Source of the DNA: Hypomesus transpacificus
Lineage: Eukaryota > Chordata > Actinopteri > Osmeriformes > Osmeridae
Assembly: GCF_021917145.1 (NCBI RefSeq)
Contig: NC_061064.1
Location: 2,777,137-2,841,136 of the forward strand
Reading direction: 5' to 3'
Length of the DNA stretch: 64,000 nt
Under the pieces are notes generated by a model, which did not search any database, was not told the DNA's origin, and saw only the letters and a list, made by a program, of their open reading frames with translations. Position numbers and translations under genes: made by a program. Positions 13,887 to 37,142 of the stretch are shown piece after piece (positions within the stretch are counted from its first letter, which is position 1; each line of letters starts with the position of its first letter).

Positions 13887-14227
13887 CTTGGATTGAATGA
13901 CCACCAACGGAAGTACGATTTGTTTATAGAAATAAATGGGAGGGTTTACGCAACCGCAGTAAGTTGTTGGAGGAGGCTAGCACGTTTTGTATTTTTGGGC
14001 TGCCGCGGTGGGTGGAGTTTTCAATATCTCTGTAGAGAATCAAAAGTCCCACTCATATTTTTGTCAATAATCGATTTTAGAAGGCTATAGTGACAAATAA
14101 TACACTATGTAAAAAGCATATGTGCTCTTTTATTTATTGATTATGACTTAGCAGGCTGTCATAAACACACTTTGAAATGTTGGTGTGTAAGTCATATCTG
14201 TGCTGCAACATTAATATATTCCTTGAT

Positions 14228-14298
<71 letters not shown>

Positions 14299-16959
14299 CC
14301 TCTCTCTAGATCTCTCTCTCTCTCTCTCTCCCCCCGTAAAGGTCAGACCTCCAGCTGTCTCTGTGTGTTTACTTCAACATAGTAGTAAGGCAGAAGGACA
14401 CAGTCAGATCTGCATGAGGAGATGACAGACACTGCTGATAGACAGTAGAAATGGGGTGGGCAAACACATAAAGCACATAGTGGGTGTTGTACAGAAAGGA
14501 CAGGCTGACTCACCAGCTCATTTCATGTATAGTAAGTGCCCTGGAGGAATACAGAGGAAGGGTTGTGGTCACTGGCCATGATTGAAAACGCACTCGCAAT
14601 GTATTCTTAATATAGCGATGTAAATTTTATCCGCAAACCTGGAAAACGGTCTGCACCTATGACCGTCCGCGCCTGTGTCTTGTAATACTCTAAGTAGCTA
14701 TGAATCCATGTGTAGTGGGAGTGTGAATGTGTGTGTGTACATGTATTTGTATATCTGTATTAAATATTGCAGCTTGGCCTGTGTGACCTGGTTAGAAAAA
14801 ACATCTACAAAAGACATGGGAGTTAAAGTAAGTTAGTTTTCTCTGGTATTTTAAGGGCAAGCATGATACATTCAGTACAAGACTTCTTTCTCTCTTTTTT
14901 CATTTTAGTTTCAAGACAATAAAATATAAGTTATGCAGGCAAAGTTACAGTCTTCTGGAGTGATTGAAGTATTTATATACATGGGTATTTGTCAACTATG
15001 ATCCTGTCAGTCATATCACATTAACATAGAGGCATCAATATTATTGGATCAGTTAATATAAGAATCTTTCCACATGAGTAAAACATGAAGTCAGCATTTT
15101 TCATAATCCACTGAAGAACAGTAGAGTATTTACATATGCAAATTAATATGAACATTAATAACATTTAACTGTATCAAAAAGCACAGTACACACTTGGTTG
15201 CTCTCATCAATATGGGAAATAACAATAATGGGACGAATCTTCCTCTATTCAAATTCACAGGTACTCATGAGAGAACTCACTTCCAAAAAACCTACAGGAG
15301 ATCAAAAATAAGAGCCTCTTGAAACATGACAAAGTTAACATGACATAGATCAAAATAAACCCAAGAAGCAGTAATATCTTTTTTCTATACAGAAAAGAAA
15401 AATGACAATTTCAAAAAAATAAAGACTTACACTGCTAAAGTATGTGTCCAGCCTGCTCAATAGAAGACAACATAAATACATCAATCTGCCTCACTCTTAC
15501 CACTGTGAACTGTGCCACAAAGTATGTTGAATTTCATCATCTTAAACTCAACAATCATGACTCCAAAAACAGGATTTAATTCCTCCAGTCTAAATCCTGA
15601 TGACCCTTTTATCCTGTGCATTTTGTTGCATCTTTTAGGAAAGATAGAAATACTCTTTTGGATTTACAAATCGATTAACATGTGAGTCGGTTTCATTGAC
15701 ACACAGTGTGTGCAGTGACCCTGCATTTCTCTAATGCTACGTTCTACTCAGAGAAGACTCTAGAAGAGTCGTTAATACTCTTTTAACTCTTCCTACAGTA
15801 GAATCCACAGGCTAGATGGGTTAAACATATCAGTTTTGCCACAGAATAATGTTTTCTAAGTATGGAAAATGATGAATGACATATTATATGGTTTCGCTAA
15901 AAACCTAGCATCACAAAACACCATACATTGTTCTACCCACTGTCTCAGTCATTGGGGTGAAAATATATTTTCATCAGTCCACTCCGTCTATACTCTTAGA
16001 GGGAAATAAACAGCTCTTCCAAGAGAACAAGGAGAAGCCTTGATTTTCATTGTCATTAACGCCAAAATTGTATGATATAGAATATAGGATAATACATAGG
16101 CTAATGGAGTTGGACTTGGCAGCGTGCTGCAAGCAGTCAGTGAGACTAAAGCGCCCAGCCACGCATACCCTAGATCAGCCTGCTTGTCCATTTAGTGCAA
16201 TGAGACCGCTTACAGGGGCACAGCAAATCTACACAAACCACAAAAGCCATGCCACATTGACTGCCCTGAAAGGGCTGTTCTTTCTTAATTAAAGGGACAT
16301 GCGCACAGTTTACACAGAGAGGAGGCAAAGGAAGACACTGCTGTTCAAGCACACAAATTGGCAGGCCAGTCACATGCACACGAGGGGGTAATGACAGGCC
16401 ACACACGTGTGCTAACCTTTGGCTCTCTGCTGGGTACCTAACCTCAGAGAGACTACAGTAACAAGCCACTGCAGGGACAGTGTGTACTACGACAGCCTCA
16501 GTTACAGTCAAGTGAAAGGGGCTCAGTCTTCTAGAAAAGAAACTTAGGCAACTGAGCAGTCCTCCAGACAACTACAGGCCCTCCATCTTTCCCCCATCAA
16601 CTCTCGCCTTCTCCAGCTGTCTCATTGGTCTCTTGGGAAGACAGAAACCTGATGGCCACACCCTCTTCTTAGCAGTGATCAGTCAGTGAAGACTTGTTAA
16701 TGTGTAATATATAAGAACCTAACCTTTGTTTTTTCACATTGAAAGGTTTCCTTTTTTTTTTTTTCATACATGATACGATGTAATGCGCAGAATGGAAACG
16801 CGCAAAAACTGGAAGCACGATGTTGCGGAGGACATGCATTTTGTTGAGTATACAGGAGGGCCAAACGCCAGGAGGGCCGAACGACGCGTCCCCCAGTGTC
16901 CTCGTCTCTCTTCCTCATCTTCCCCTGACTTAATCTCACTGTTTGTTCTGTAGTTTTTT
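13887..16959. other. Region between spag7 5' end and kcnab3 stop
   Basis: Includes the spag7 upstream region, a long (TC)n tract (14230-14331), and AT-rich sequence that probably contains the kcnab3 3' UTR at its right end. No coding exon or RNA gene was recognised. Small frames here lack codon bias or homology that I can see. Confidence 0.4.
14230..14331. repeat. (TC)n microsatellite
   Basis: About 100 bp of nearly perfect CT dinucleotides with minor CCCT and AGAT interruptions. The long Leu/Ser frame running through it is an artefact of the repeat. Confidence 0.97.
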
Positions 16960-25277
<8,318 letters not shown>

Positions 25278-26478
25278 CCTGACAATTGTCTCTAGAGGCT
25301 CTTTGAGATGCTATTTAGACTCAGATGCAAAAATGCGAATTGGTCTGCAAAAAGCTAGAGGGATTTAAAAGCAGTTCTGGTTGGTCCTGTCCTGTCTGTG
25401 GTTGTAGTTGAGAAGCAAAGCTTTCCAGGTAAAGTATCAAAGCGGGCAGGCTTGTGTTTTCTGGCAGAAGCTGTGGGTGCCGGGCAACAATCCAGGCCTT
25501 AACCTGGCACGCAGAGTCAGCGTCTGGTCTGACTCCTGTCTAGTGATGAAGCCAGACAAAGACTAGGAGTTTCACAAGAAGCTCCCTCTTTGGGACATTC
25601 CTACACTCTTCAGCGGGGAGTTGATGGGGATACTCAGCAGGATGATACTGGGCGCAGCTCCGCGGGGTTTTGGTAGCTTCAGCCGGACACTACACAGCAG
25701 GAAGAGCGCAACAGATTCCTCACTTGAAACTGTTAACGGATGCAATCCGCCGGTCTGGCTTTATCTCGCAGAGATACACGAAAATACTGTGGAGGAGACG
25801 AAAATTCTTTCTGTAAGCCTTTGGGTGAGGTGGTAAAAAGCTTTCACCAGCTGGATTTCTTCTTTTCAGCTATAAACTGAGGTTAGTTCTGTCGGTCTCG
25901 AGTCCAGCTAGAGACCCAGAGTGTGCCGCAACAACGGCACAATCGTAGCTACAGGCTTCCTCGCACCTGGCCTCGCCTGGCATATTGCGTCGCAAGTACA
26001 ACGAATACAAATGTGAGAATTCGCACACTCACTAATCGACTCACGGAATTCAACACGCGGCAAACATAGATTCCTCATACATTCATAAAATGTTCCCTAT
26101 CGAACACAGTGTCCAGTCTCACATCAGCAGCACCAATTTGTAGGACTATCTCATTTAGCCTACTTTGAAGAATAATGCAGCCGAACTAGAATAAATGCTG
26201 ATAATATCGGTTGGTTACCCATGTGGCAACATATTTCACGTCTGTAAAAGGATCCAGAAAATGCTATAGCTTAATCAATTCACAAAACGATCAGCGAATA
26301 CATTTAGTGCTTGCCAAATCCTTGCCTAATCATAACATTCGATGTATTTCCCGACAGCTTAATTAAAACTGCTGATGATCCCAACGCTCTGTAGAATAAA
26401 AATTACAAACATTGGTTCTCCTCTCGGTGGGTCCAAAAATGTTTATCACGACACGCAAAGTCGATGATTGCAAGAGGC

Positions 26479-26480
<2 letters not shown>

Positions 26481-26535
<55 letters not shown>

Positions 26536-26546
26536 TCTCTCTCTTT
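26481..26546. repeat. (TC)n microsatellite
   Basis: About 60 bp of CT dinucleotides upstream of the proximal kcnab3 first exon. Confidence 0.95.
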
Positions 26547-28668
26547 CTCGCGCGTTGATGTGGTCTAGGGCTATACCCTACCACAGACTACCTATCGCAT
26601 GCTAAAACGCTCCATTTGCATATCAGGATAGAGAAGAATAATACAATACAATATTGGAAATGATTAAATCCTCACTAGCAGGTTACAGTGGCACGCCTCC
26701 TAAAAAAAATCGATCGATTTGCACTGACGGACCTCAATCCAGCACAGGGTGCTACAGCCGAGGAAGAGCAGAAGCCACAGAACCTCCCGTTTTTTCATTA
26801 CACCCTAATAACCACTCCTTTTTAAATAAATAAAAAAAACTGCAGACCCTGCCCCTTTCATATGAATTATCCTGCAATTCATGTTTTCGTCTCTGGTCTC
26901 TCCGCCCTATCCATATTGCCTTCCCTGTATAAACACTTGCTTCCTCATGGCAATAAAGCACGCAAGTCGAGCAATCTCTTGATTAACTCCACAGACTGCG
27001 AGGGAGTGGTACAGTATTATGCAGTTTCGGGCATGCAGGGGAAACATGAATGAGAGTGGAGAGGGAGCAGCGGTTTCCCAGGAGACCTGCCAGGGGGACG
27101 ACGGTGGTGTGCGAGGTACAGTGTGCCAACCAAACCTTGGAAGGGAACCCGTTAAGCAGGTCTTGTATAATATAACCTGTTTTCACATGACATACCCATG
27201 GTTGAATATGGTCTTTCTGAAATACAATGACATTTAGCAGATCTGATCATGCAGGAGGGTAGCCTACTAAGCCTACTAATGCCAGCCTACTAAGGAGCAG
27301 TCCATCCATAGGTATGACAAGCAATGCTTTATCCACATTTGATATTGTATCATGAACAATAACTCACAATTTACATGTGCCGACTACAAAACGTTTCCAA
27401 ATGTCAATGGGTGCAGGAGCACGGACACAGGTGTGAACCAATCACAAGTTACCTTGGATGCACAAGCCAATCAGTGAGCATTTGTGCGAGTGTGGAATCA
27501 GACACTACAGAGAGAGAATGTTCAGGAGGATCCTGAGGATTGATCCTTAAGGTTTTAGTCTACTAAAATATTGACTACAATGTCAATGGATTGGACCAGA
27601 AAGTGGCTTTCATAAGAGATTTATTGGACACACATCTTCATTTGAGCTGGCTCTGTCAAACACTTTAGACAGGGGGCACAGCTGGCCGAATTTCAGCACC
27701 ATGGTCAGATCCCCTCTAGCTGTATGTACCGAAATACTCACAATAGCTGACAGCTCTGATCGTAAGATTAATGCCCTTATTTGCTCAAACCTTCACCCTC
27801 TGTTCGTAATAGCAAGCACCGTAACCATAATCTTTGACCCCAACCTTAACCTTAAGTCAAACTTCCATAAAAGATCATAAAGGAATAGTGGGATGTTAGT
27901 CATGAAATAATAAAGATGGATGACTGTCAAAGGATGTGACATTTGACATCTTGTGAACACTGACCCAGTCAATCGGACTTAAGAAATAAACAAGGGCTTT
28001 TCTTTCTTGCTGCGCTACAATCACAACAATGCAATAGACCATTTGTGATTCTCTGTCAAGGAATGTTGTAATACTGGTCACTGTGTTGATCTCTAGTGGG
28101 GGAACAGGGGAACTGCAAGGTGTCTCTTTTAGGAAATGGAACATCTGTCATTGTCACTGGTGAAATATATCTTATAAAACACGTCAGTACATTCCCCTCC
28201 ATCCTCTCCTGAGAGTGAAAATAAACATACAAGTATGATAGGACAGTCAAAAGTACTATTGGTACTTTGTTGTCATAGCTGCACTTCAAACAGCAGTTTG
28301 AGAGTGGATTATTCCCAGATGGTTTGGTGATGAGGGCAGACTGTGTCTCCCTCATTCTCTCCCAAATCCAGACATTTAATTTATCTCAACCCATAACCTA
28401 CTCCCTCTCTTTCGTAAGCATATAATCCAATCTTCTCAGTGTCTTTCTCCATTTATTCCATTGTATTCAAACTCCGTGCACAACATTTTTGGTTAGAAAA
28501 ACCAGATGGAATAAATTGAAGGTTTTGTGAAAGAACACATTTGAATAGGGTATTTTTGGCACACGACCACATGAAATAAGCAATCAATAAATCAACACAG
28601 AGAATGATAATGTGTGGTCTCTCTCCCTTTCACCTCTCTCTCTTCTTCTCGTTATCTCTGCCTCTCAC

Positions 28669-28946
28669 CTGTACACCATGGCCGTGCGCTCAGCCTCACA
28701 GTCAGTCAGGGAGAGGCCACACTCTCTGAGGTACAGCTCCAGTCTACGCCGCTCCACCAGCTGATGGGCTGCTTCCAGAATCTGGCTGGCTAGGTCCTGT
28801 GATTCTTTCCTCTGAGCCTGACTCCTACCTCCCCGGTCTCCAGCCTTGGAAACTGTGACCCCGGCAGCCTTAGGCTTCTTGCTGATGCCATACAGGTCCT
28901 CCACTGAGAACTTGCCTCCCTTGCCTCCACCGCGACCTCCAAACAT
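28669..28946 (-). CDS. kcnab3: Candidate alternative first coding exon of kcnab3
   Basis: An open frame from an ATG at 28946 encodes a Gly/Arg-rich start (MFGGRGGGKGGKFSVEDLYG), a Lys/Arg-rich linker and a helical-looking segment (ASQILEAAHQLVERRRLELY), ending ERTAMVYR. The last codon is split AG before a GTGAGA donor. This is the same phase and the same terminal sense (M-x-Y-R) as the proximal first exon (MKYR at 25021), so it would splice directly to NLGKSG at 20443. The predicted isoform is 420 residues. Kv-beta genes are known to use alternative first exons that set channel inactivation behaviour. The function of this N terminus is unknown, and I do not recognise it from mammalian isoforms. 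Confidence 0.65.
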
Positions 28947-29750
28947 GATGGATGAGTCTGTTTACCAGTGTGAAATTGGAAGAGAGGTCCTTAACTTCTA
29001 CTTCTTGCCTCAATTTTTCTTACTGCATTGTTGTAAAAAAAGAAAAAGTGTTAAACTAAATGATCAAATCAAGGTATAAATAAGGTTGCTTCTAGCACCA
29101 TCCAGTATTGCTCTCTTCACTCTCAAAAGGTCGAGATATTTCACCTTTGAGAGTAAAAAAAGAAATAACTGAAAAACGTATCTGGTCCCTCTGATTCAAA
29201 ACACCTGTAAAACATCAACAAGTTTTGATGGCTCTTTTCTGAAGTCTTAATCCAGAATGAAGCTGTATCGAAACTCTAAAGTGACACACACTTCATTCAG
29301 TCACAGTAAAAAGAGGAGAGACGGATTGAAGCGCAATGCTTGTTTTGCTGAAGATGAGAGACAGCAATCTGCATCCCCTCTTTATATCTCTCTCAAATGA
29401 GGGACAGAGGGGGATTTGTGTTGCAGCCCTACCAGCTTACATCTGCCCAGATTAACGGAAGGCCCGGATAAAGGAAAAATAAGAGAGGAATGAAAGACTG
29501 TAGAAGTCAGACCCTTAAATACATTTCATCATCATCACTGTGAGATCAACAATGGATAACCATGGTATATTTGGATCGAATGTGTCTATACTCAGACACT
29601 GATATGGTAAATAGATCACTTGATCTGAAGATCAATTCAGGCAGTCTTCCTCATCAAAGACAGAGACATTTTAACCATTTGTGCCATTGGGTGCCGGAGT
29701 GAGATAGACATGCAGCCTCAGTATGCCTCATTAACGGGCCAACTGACAAT

Positions 29751-29894
29751 GGCCGGGTTTCCCCGATTCGTTAAGAAACTCTTAACGCTAAGAGCTTCTT
29801 AAGAACGTTCTTAGAGCGTACTACAGCATTCTTAGAACGCTCCTAAGAAGCTTTGAGCGTTAAGAGCTTCTTAACGAATCTGGGAAACCCGGCC
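29751..29894. mobile_element. Foldback MITE (144-bp near-perfect inverted repeat)
   Basis: The left end GGCCGGGTTTCCCCGATTCG and the right end, CGAATCTGGGAAACCCGGCC, are reverse complements with one mismatch, and the arms continue inward almost to the centre. The element is flanked by AAT on both sides (29748-29750 and 29895-29897), a candidate 3-bp target duplication as in PIF/Harbinger-type MITEs. No coding capacity. The transcript would form a long hairpin. Confidence 0.8.
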
Positions 29895-29899
29895 AATGT

Positions 29900-31085
29900 A
29901 GTTGGCATGGGCTGGGCTGATGTTTTGGTAACAAGACAAGCATCTCCTTTCACACTATCCTTTGCCACTTTACAACACACCTCTCTTCTATGGGAGAATT
30001 CAACACATGGATGCTGTCACACCATCTCACCATTCGTACCTGTGTAATCAATCCTTCGATAAGTGACCCTAAACATGGATTGATGAGAGAGAAAGATTAT
30101 GATATACAACACTGAAAACACTCAAAACTGTATGTTGCTTGGAACTCATAAAATGGTGATATCAAGAAATTGCTGATATCAATCAGAAAATCGTAAACTG
30201 AACATTTATCATTCTGCATTTGGCTCTATCCGCAACAACTGAGTCAATAAAAAGCAGACATGTTCATCCTGTTGTAAATGTTGCATAATCAAAGATAATA
30301 ACCATGGGGATGTCACAGAAAACCCCTCAACAGCACTGAAATGGTTTTGCTACACATTGAGACCTATTTGATAACAGCTGGTGACACAGACTTTCTGACA
30401 GAATAAGTGAATGAATGAACAGGCGTGCAATACAGTACAATCCTGCCTGTCTGTAAATCTCATTGACTGCCCAAGTATCCATTCAGTTGTCTGAGTGGTT
30501 TTAACAGTAGGTCTATTCTCATCTGTTTTCCCCTAACTACGTCTGGTAGCCTAGCTGCTATGGTTGCAGTATGGGCTATTTCTATACCCTGTGGACCCTG
30601 GACGGCACTGGTATTTAGGAAAGGCGATGATCTGGGATTAAGATGCTATAAGCGCTCTTTTGATTGACTGAGATCACACTGGCAGCTGGATGAGTTTAAT
30701 CTCTCCCGTCCCGTCATAAAGGACAGACCCTGGGGGCTCTCTAATGGCCTGTCACCTGTGAGCTGAGTACAAACACAACAAAATCACATATAAGTGACTG
30801 TCTCTGTATGCAGAAATATATAGATGGGATGAATATCCTTACATTAATGGATACTATGGTTGAGATTTATTTCCAAATCAAAACATTCTTGTGATGTTTT
30901 GAAGGACAGTCTTTAAAATCAAGGGATATATGTAGTAAATGATTCTACCATGAGCTGTATAGTGAAGTGTGTTTAACAATCTTGTTATTTCCTCTGGTAC
31001 CCTACAGTGTAGCTTCACTGCCTCCAGGCAGTGCAGTGGAGGAGGTCAAAGCACAGTGACATTTTCACTGACAGTATAATATGGT

Positions 31086-31124
<39 letters not shown>

Positions 31125-32019
31125 TGTGTGTTTGCGCTTGTTTTAATGTCACATAATTATCTAAGCTTGAGAAGTACTAGGTTATAAGCAATCTGTTGCA
31201 TAACTGTGCAAAGATGTTGGAATTTGCCCCAATAATCCCTTGCATAACGGCTTGTGTCTGAAACATTTAAGCAAAATACAGACTCAAATACACTGACGTG
31301 ACATTTTGTGACAGGGTGGACCTGGATCGAATAGACGGAATATAACAGCCAATAGAGAGCTGTGAGCGAGCTCAACACCATCGCCTCTCTGGGTTGCCTG
31401 GGGCAGTCCTTCTCTGACTTACATCTTAAAAATACATCACTGAAGCCATGGGAAACACAGCCCTATCTGGTGTTGATCGCAAGTGCACCTGCATTTTAAT
31501 GTGACTGGGTGAAACTAAACAACGTTTTAACATTATTGTCTTCAAACAAACATCCGTTAACAGATAGTCTTGGGTGGATATTCTCCTTATGGCAGGTCAA
31601 ATGTTTAACATTGAAGATAACAGGTTAAATTGAATTTCAACACTGTGGAATATGATGAAAAGCCATGATGAAAACGTGAGACTTTGCAGCTGATTTGGCC
31701 TCTGGGTAATGTAGAACACAGTACTCTCCCCTACTGCTAATGCACTGTTGCAGAGATCTCCCTCGTGAATCACACTACATGTTTTTAACCATCAACCCAA
31801 TCAATAGCAATGGCCGTAGGGTCAAAGTAAAGTACAAATCCACCCACAGCGAGTATTTCATCAAATTAAATGAATGTTACCATCTTTTACATAAGCTTTT
31901 GAACGTAAACAGAATTATTTTCATTTTTACCAGCTTTTTTGGTTCGTTTATGTTGTGTCGGTAGGTCAAATATGCATTCTAGAGAGGCTTCTGTTCTCCT
32001 GTAGCATAAAGGGAAACAA
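29900..32019. other. Intergenic stretch upstream of psmb6
   Basis: No exon recognised. Contains a short (GT)n tract near 31085-31119 and otherwise unremarkable AT-rich sequence. The left part would be the upstream region of the distal kcnab3 first exon. Confidence 0.4.
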
Positions 32020-32025
32020 TTTGTT

Positions 32026-32105
32026 ATCCACGTACTCCAGTAAGTGGCAGTAGCGAGCATAAAGTTGAGTATAACGTTGGCTTTACACGCCATCAAAGAA
32101 GAACT
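32026..32105. repeat. Candidate dispersed promoter-proximal repeat at the psmb6 5' end
   Basis: The stretch ACTCCAGTAAGTGGCAGTAG ... ACGCCATCAAAGAAGAA resembles a sequence that I remember as common in fish genomes (CTCCAGTAGGTGGCGGTAAT ... AAGAAGAAG). It ends about 15 bp before the psmb6 start codon, so it would supply the 5' UTR or core promoter. The assignment is from memory only. Confidence 0.45.
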
Positions 32106-32119
32106 TACTTACCACAAAG

Positions 32120-33696
<1,577 letters not shown>

Positions 33697-33832
33697 AGGC
33701 AGATACGTTTCCCAAGAAGACAAGGAGTTACTCCGTCCTCATTAAGCCCTAAATTTAGTTCTACGTAAAATCAGAAGCCATGCGTCTGTGTTTTTCACCA
33801 CTTTTGTTTTTGTTAAATTAGATTTGTTGTGT

Positions 33833-33838
33833 AATAAA
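33833..33838 (+). other. Poly(A) signal AATAAA of psmb6
   Basis: Canonical hexamer 137 bp beyond the psmb6 stop codon. It implies a short 3' UTR, and inca1 begins about 600 bp further on. Confidence 0.75.
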
Positions 33839-34456
33839 TAACGGTCTTGGATTTACTGGTGTCATTTCTACATTTTGAACCAGCTGACACCGCAAACAAG
33901 CACACATTCCTAATACATGTGACATGTAGCTTTTGTGAGCAGACAGTCATAGCTGCAACTCGCAGCTCTATTCACTGTCTGCAGCACATGCTGTGCTAGT
34001 GTGGATGATGAGGAGTTCTGGAAAACTCACCGGTATGGAACATACAAGTGACTCATCATGATGGAACGAACTGCTGTTCAGCGTGGCCTACGCACAGTTA
34101 TAGATTAGGCCAAAAATGAGTTAGAAGCTTGTCAAAATATGTACCTGCGGGATGTGCACCCAGTTTGTTACGTCTAAAATCTGCTTGCACGATCCATTTA
34201 ATCGTAGTTGGGGACATGTAGTCTTGTATGACTAGACATGAGTATCACACGTTGCTTGATTGCGTCATAGATGTCGCTCGTGCTGCTGCCTATCTTCTTG
34301 GCGGGTATCACCGTCAGACAACCTTAATTTATTGACATCGTTATTTAGCTAGCTAATGGGAAAATAACATTTAAATCCAGTGACATTAATAATAACCGCG
34401 TGTTTTATTGTATAGACCAATTTAAATGTTGTAAAAACGATTACTATATATCAGCG

Positions 34457-36321
34457 ATGTGGCATTTGGGAGACAAGCAAAGATACCGTCAAGACCAACA
34501 ACACCCTCAAGTTACAGATCATTCAGAGGTGATAGATGGTGATCAATTCCTTACATTTGCCAAGTGAGTAAACTGAAGATAAAATAGCTTAGCATATGAA
34601 AGCAGAAATACTGTGTCGTTATGTCATGCAAAGTTGACGCATGTGAGCACAGTGTGGTTTTACAAGGTCCCTTATATCCTCTCAGGAAGTCAAGGGTTGT
34701 GCAGCGTCAGCGTGAACCTGACCACCCTCTGCTTCCACCAATTTACAATCCGGAAAACAGAGAAGATATTTGGCAAAGGACATTTGGCTATCAGTCAAGG
34801 TGTCCACTCCCCACTAAGCACTCAATTGCCATTTAATGCTTGCCATTTCTCCATGTTTGTCAGTATAATCAGTAAGCTATTTGGAATGTGACAACATGGG
34901 TCTATTTTTATACACATTGAGAGTTATGTGCTGTGTGTTTAGTGAAGATGAGGAGTCCTTTGAACACACACCCTACAGCACTTATCAGATACAGAGGTTA
35001 TCCAGTAAACCTGAAGCCCAGGTGAGTTTGCAACCGACAAGTTAAATGGAAATGATGAAAAAAGGAACATGACCACTGCACACTATGGCCATGTTTGGAG
35101 TGATCTTAGTTATTATTTTGTCTTACGGGGTATGCTGTAATATATATGTCTGTGTTTAATGCTGTTCCACATACTCCCTAATAAAAGATGATTAAGTTAT
35201 CTATCATCTACTACCTTCAATTGCAGTTCAATTGCACAACTTTCAAAGATATATTTTCTATATGCACAGGTCGGTACGGCCATTGCAGAAAGGCCTCCAG
35301 CTTCACAGCCTGGTAAAAGACAAAGACTGCTGCATTCTGGGAAGTTACCCTCCCCGGCCGAGCTGATGGGCCGGAGGAAGAGAGGCAGGACAGCCGGGGC
35401 GTTGCCAGGGAGACAGGTCACGCAGCCCAAAGTGTCAGCCGTGATGCAGCACATCGGTGATCTGCGTAGGAGACAGGGCTCCATCGACCGGTAAGACCTC
35501 CTGGCAGTTTGTAAATTAAACACTTTCGCAGGACGTGTTGTGATTACAGCCCGTTAACACAACACGGAACTATTTGCACACACGCATGCTGTGTTCAACA
35601 CAGGTCAGAGAAGGAGAGTAACAGTTTGCCAGGTTGGCACTTATGAATAAATATATTGGATATATATGAGGGGGAGCCAGTAAAGAGAAGACACACTAAT
35701 GTCATTACTGTTATTATCATAACATTGCATCAATGGTCATACCGTACTTACAATTACAAGACAATAAGAGATAACATAGAAACGATCCCAAACCTAGGTT
35801 GAAGAGAGAGAGGTGGTGGGGTAAGGCAGGACTGCCGAGCCATGCAGAGGGGCCAGAGGACAGTGACAGTCCCAGAGCAGAGGCCCCTCAGGGGCCAACC
35901 ATGAGCTGCCGTGAAGACCAGACAGAGGACGGAGCAACTGTCTCAGTCATTCCAGAACATACTACTTTTAAACCGGAGGTATACAAACAAAAACAAAAAA
36001 CATTCAACCTTAACATTGAGATGTAATTTTTTTTTTTTAAACGAGTGATAATTCAAAAAGGATGAAGACAGGCTTGAGTTTTAGCTGGTCACAGGTTTGG
36101 AGGTTGTAAAGGAAACGTTTTCACATCACATTTAATATTGTCTGTGCATACAGAGTCTGTTTGGGGGATTTGAGGAGGCATCACACCTGGCCCCTGGGGG
36201 AAATCCAATGATGTCGTTCGTCCTGGCAACCGCTGACAGACAAGCCAAGGGAGCGTGGCAAAGCCCTCGACTGTCTCATAAAGAATTCTGGGGCATTGAG
36301 CACCACGCAGAAGAAGAATAG
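34457..36321 (+). CDS. inca1: INCA1-like protein (inhibitor of CDK interacting with cyclin A1)
   Basis: In mammals INCA1 binds cyclin A1-CDK2 and restrains proliferation. Six exons: 34457-34563, 34686-34799, 34943-35021, 35270-35490, 35798-35978 and 36154-36321. They total 870 bp (289 residues plus stop), longer than human INCA1 (about 236). Recognition rests on collinear short blocks: FLTFAKKSRVVQRQ near the N terminus (human has an F-A-K-x-S-R-V-V block), NREDIWQRT (cf. D-V-F-W-K-N), MGRRKRGR, VSAVMQHIGDLRRRQGSIDR (human V-x-A-V-x-x-H-L-x-D-L-R-R-R-Q), and a terminal FVLATADR ... WGIEHHAEEE (human F-S-T-V-T-A-R ... WGMELAASEE). All phases agree. The protein is otherwise Pro/Arg/Glu-rich and probably largely disordered. 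Adjacency to other 17p13-type genes supports the call. Poly(A) signal at 36472. Confidence 0.82.
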
Positions 36322-36471
36322 TTCAGTTCCGTATTTATAATTGTATCAGTTTGGGGTTGGGCTTTGTTGATCTGCAGTGTTAGATAAAGCATGAATCTTG
36401 TTTGTGTGAGTATTCACAATGAGATATATCCATAGGATATGCAGTAATTCATTCTCATAAATGTTCAAACC

Positions 36472-36477
36472 AATAAA
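36472..36477 (+). other. Poly(A) signal AATAAA of inca1
   Basis: Canonical hexamer 151 bp after the inca1 stop. The next gene starts about 670 bp downstream. Confidence 0.7.
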
Positions 36478-37142
36478 GATAAGAAGGTAAATATTTTTTG
36501 TTTGCCCTATCATGTAAAGAAGAACATAAGCCTGTTCGGTATTTGAAAGGAGTTGCTAAGGGCTTGAACTTGTTCCTGGTATGACTGACATTCTTCCCAA
36601 CCCCTCTGGATGACTTTGTTCCCTCAAGACATGGCTGTGCTGTCTTTGAGGTAGTGAAGTGTGATACTGATCCCTGCAGCTGTTGACAGAGTTCTTCACT
36701 TAAGAGTCCTTTGACCTTGTGCCGTCTGAATCAAACTGTCATTTTGCTGTCCAACGTGTATTTGTATTTAGGTCCAGGAAAATAGTGGAAATAATATGTA
36801 CCAAAATCTTTTCACGGAGTTGGTTCATAATCTGAATAATGCTTTTTAATATGCAGAACTATTTTCATTCTCTTAACTCTTTAGCATCATTTGAAACAAT
36901 GTAGCTGATAAATTAAAATGCTTTATTTCAACAAACATGGCAAAAGGGCACCATGCATGACACACATTTTTCAGTGTCTTTGTTCAGTCTAAAACCTTGG
37001 GACAAGAATTTGAAACTTCCTGCTAAAACAACTGACTCATAATTTCCCAGAAACGATTAGGAAACATTATAAAATAGCCCTCCCTCTCCCTGATGACATT
37101 CCGAAAACGAAACTGAACGAGATAGTTGAAACATCCTAATCC

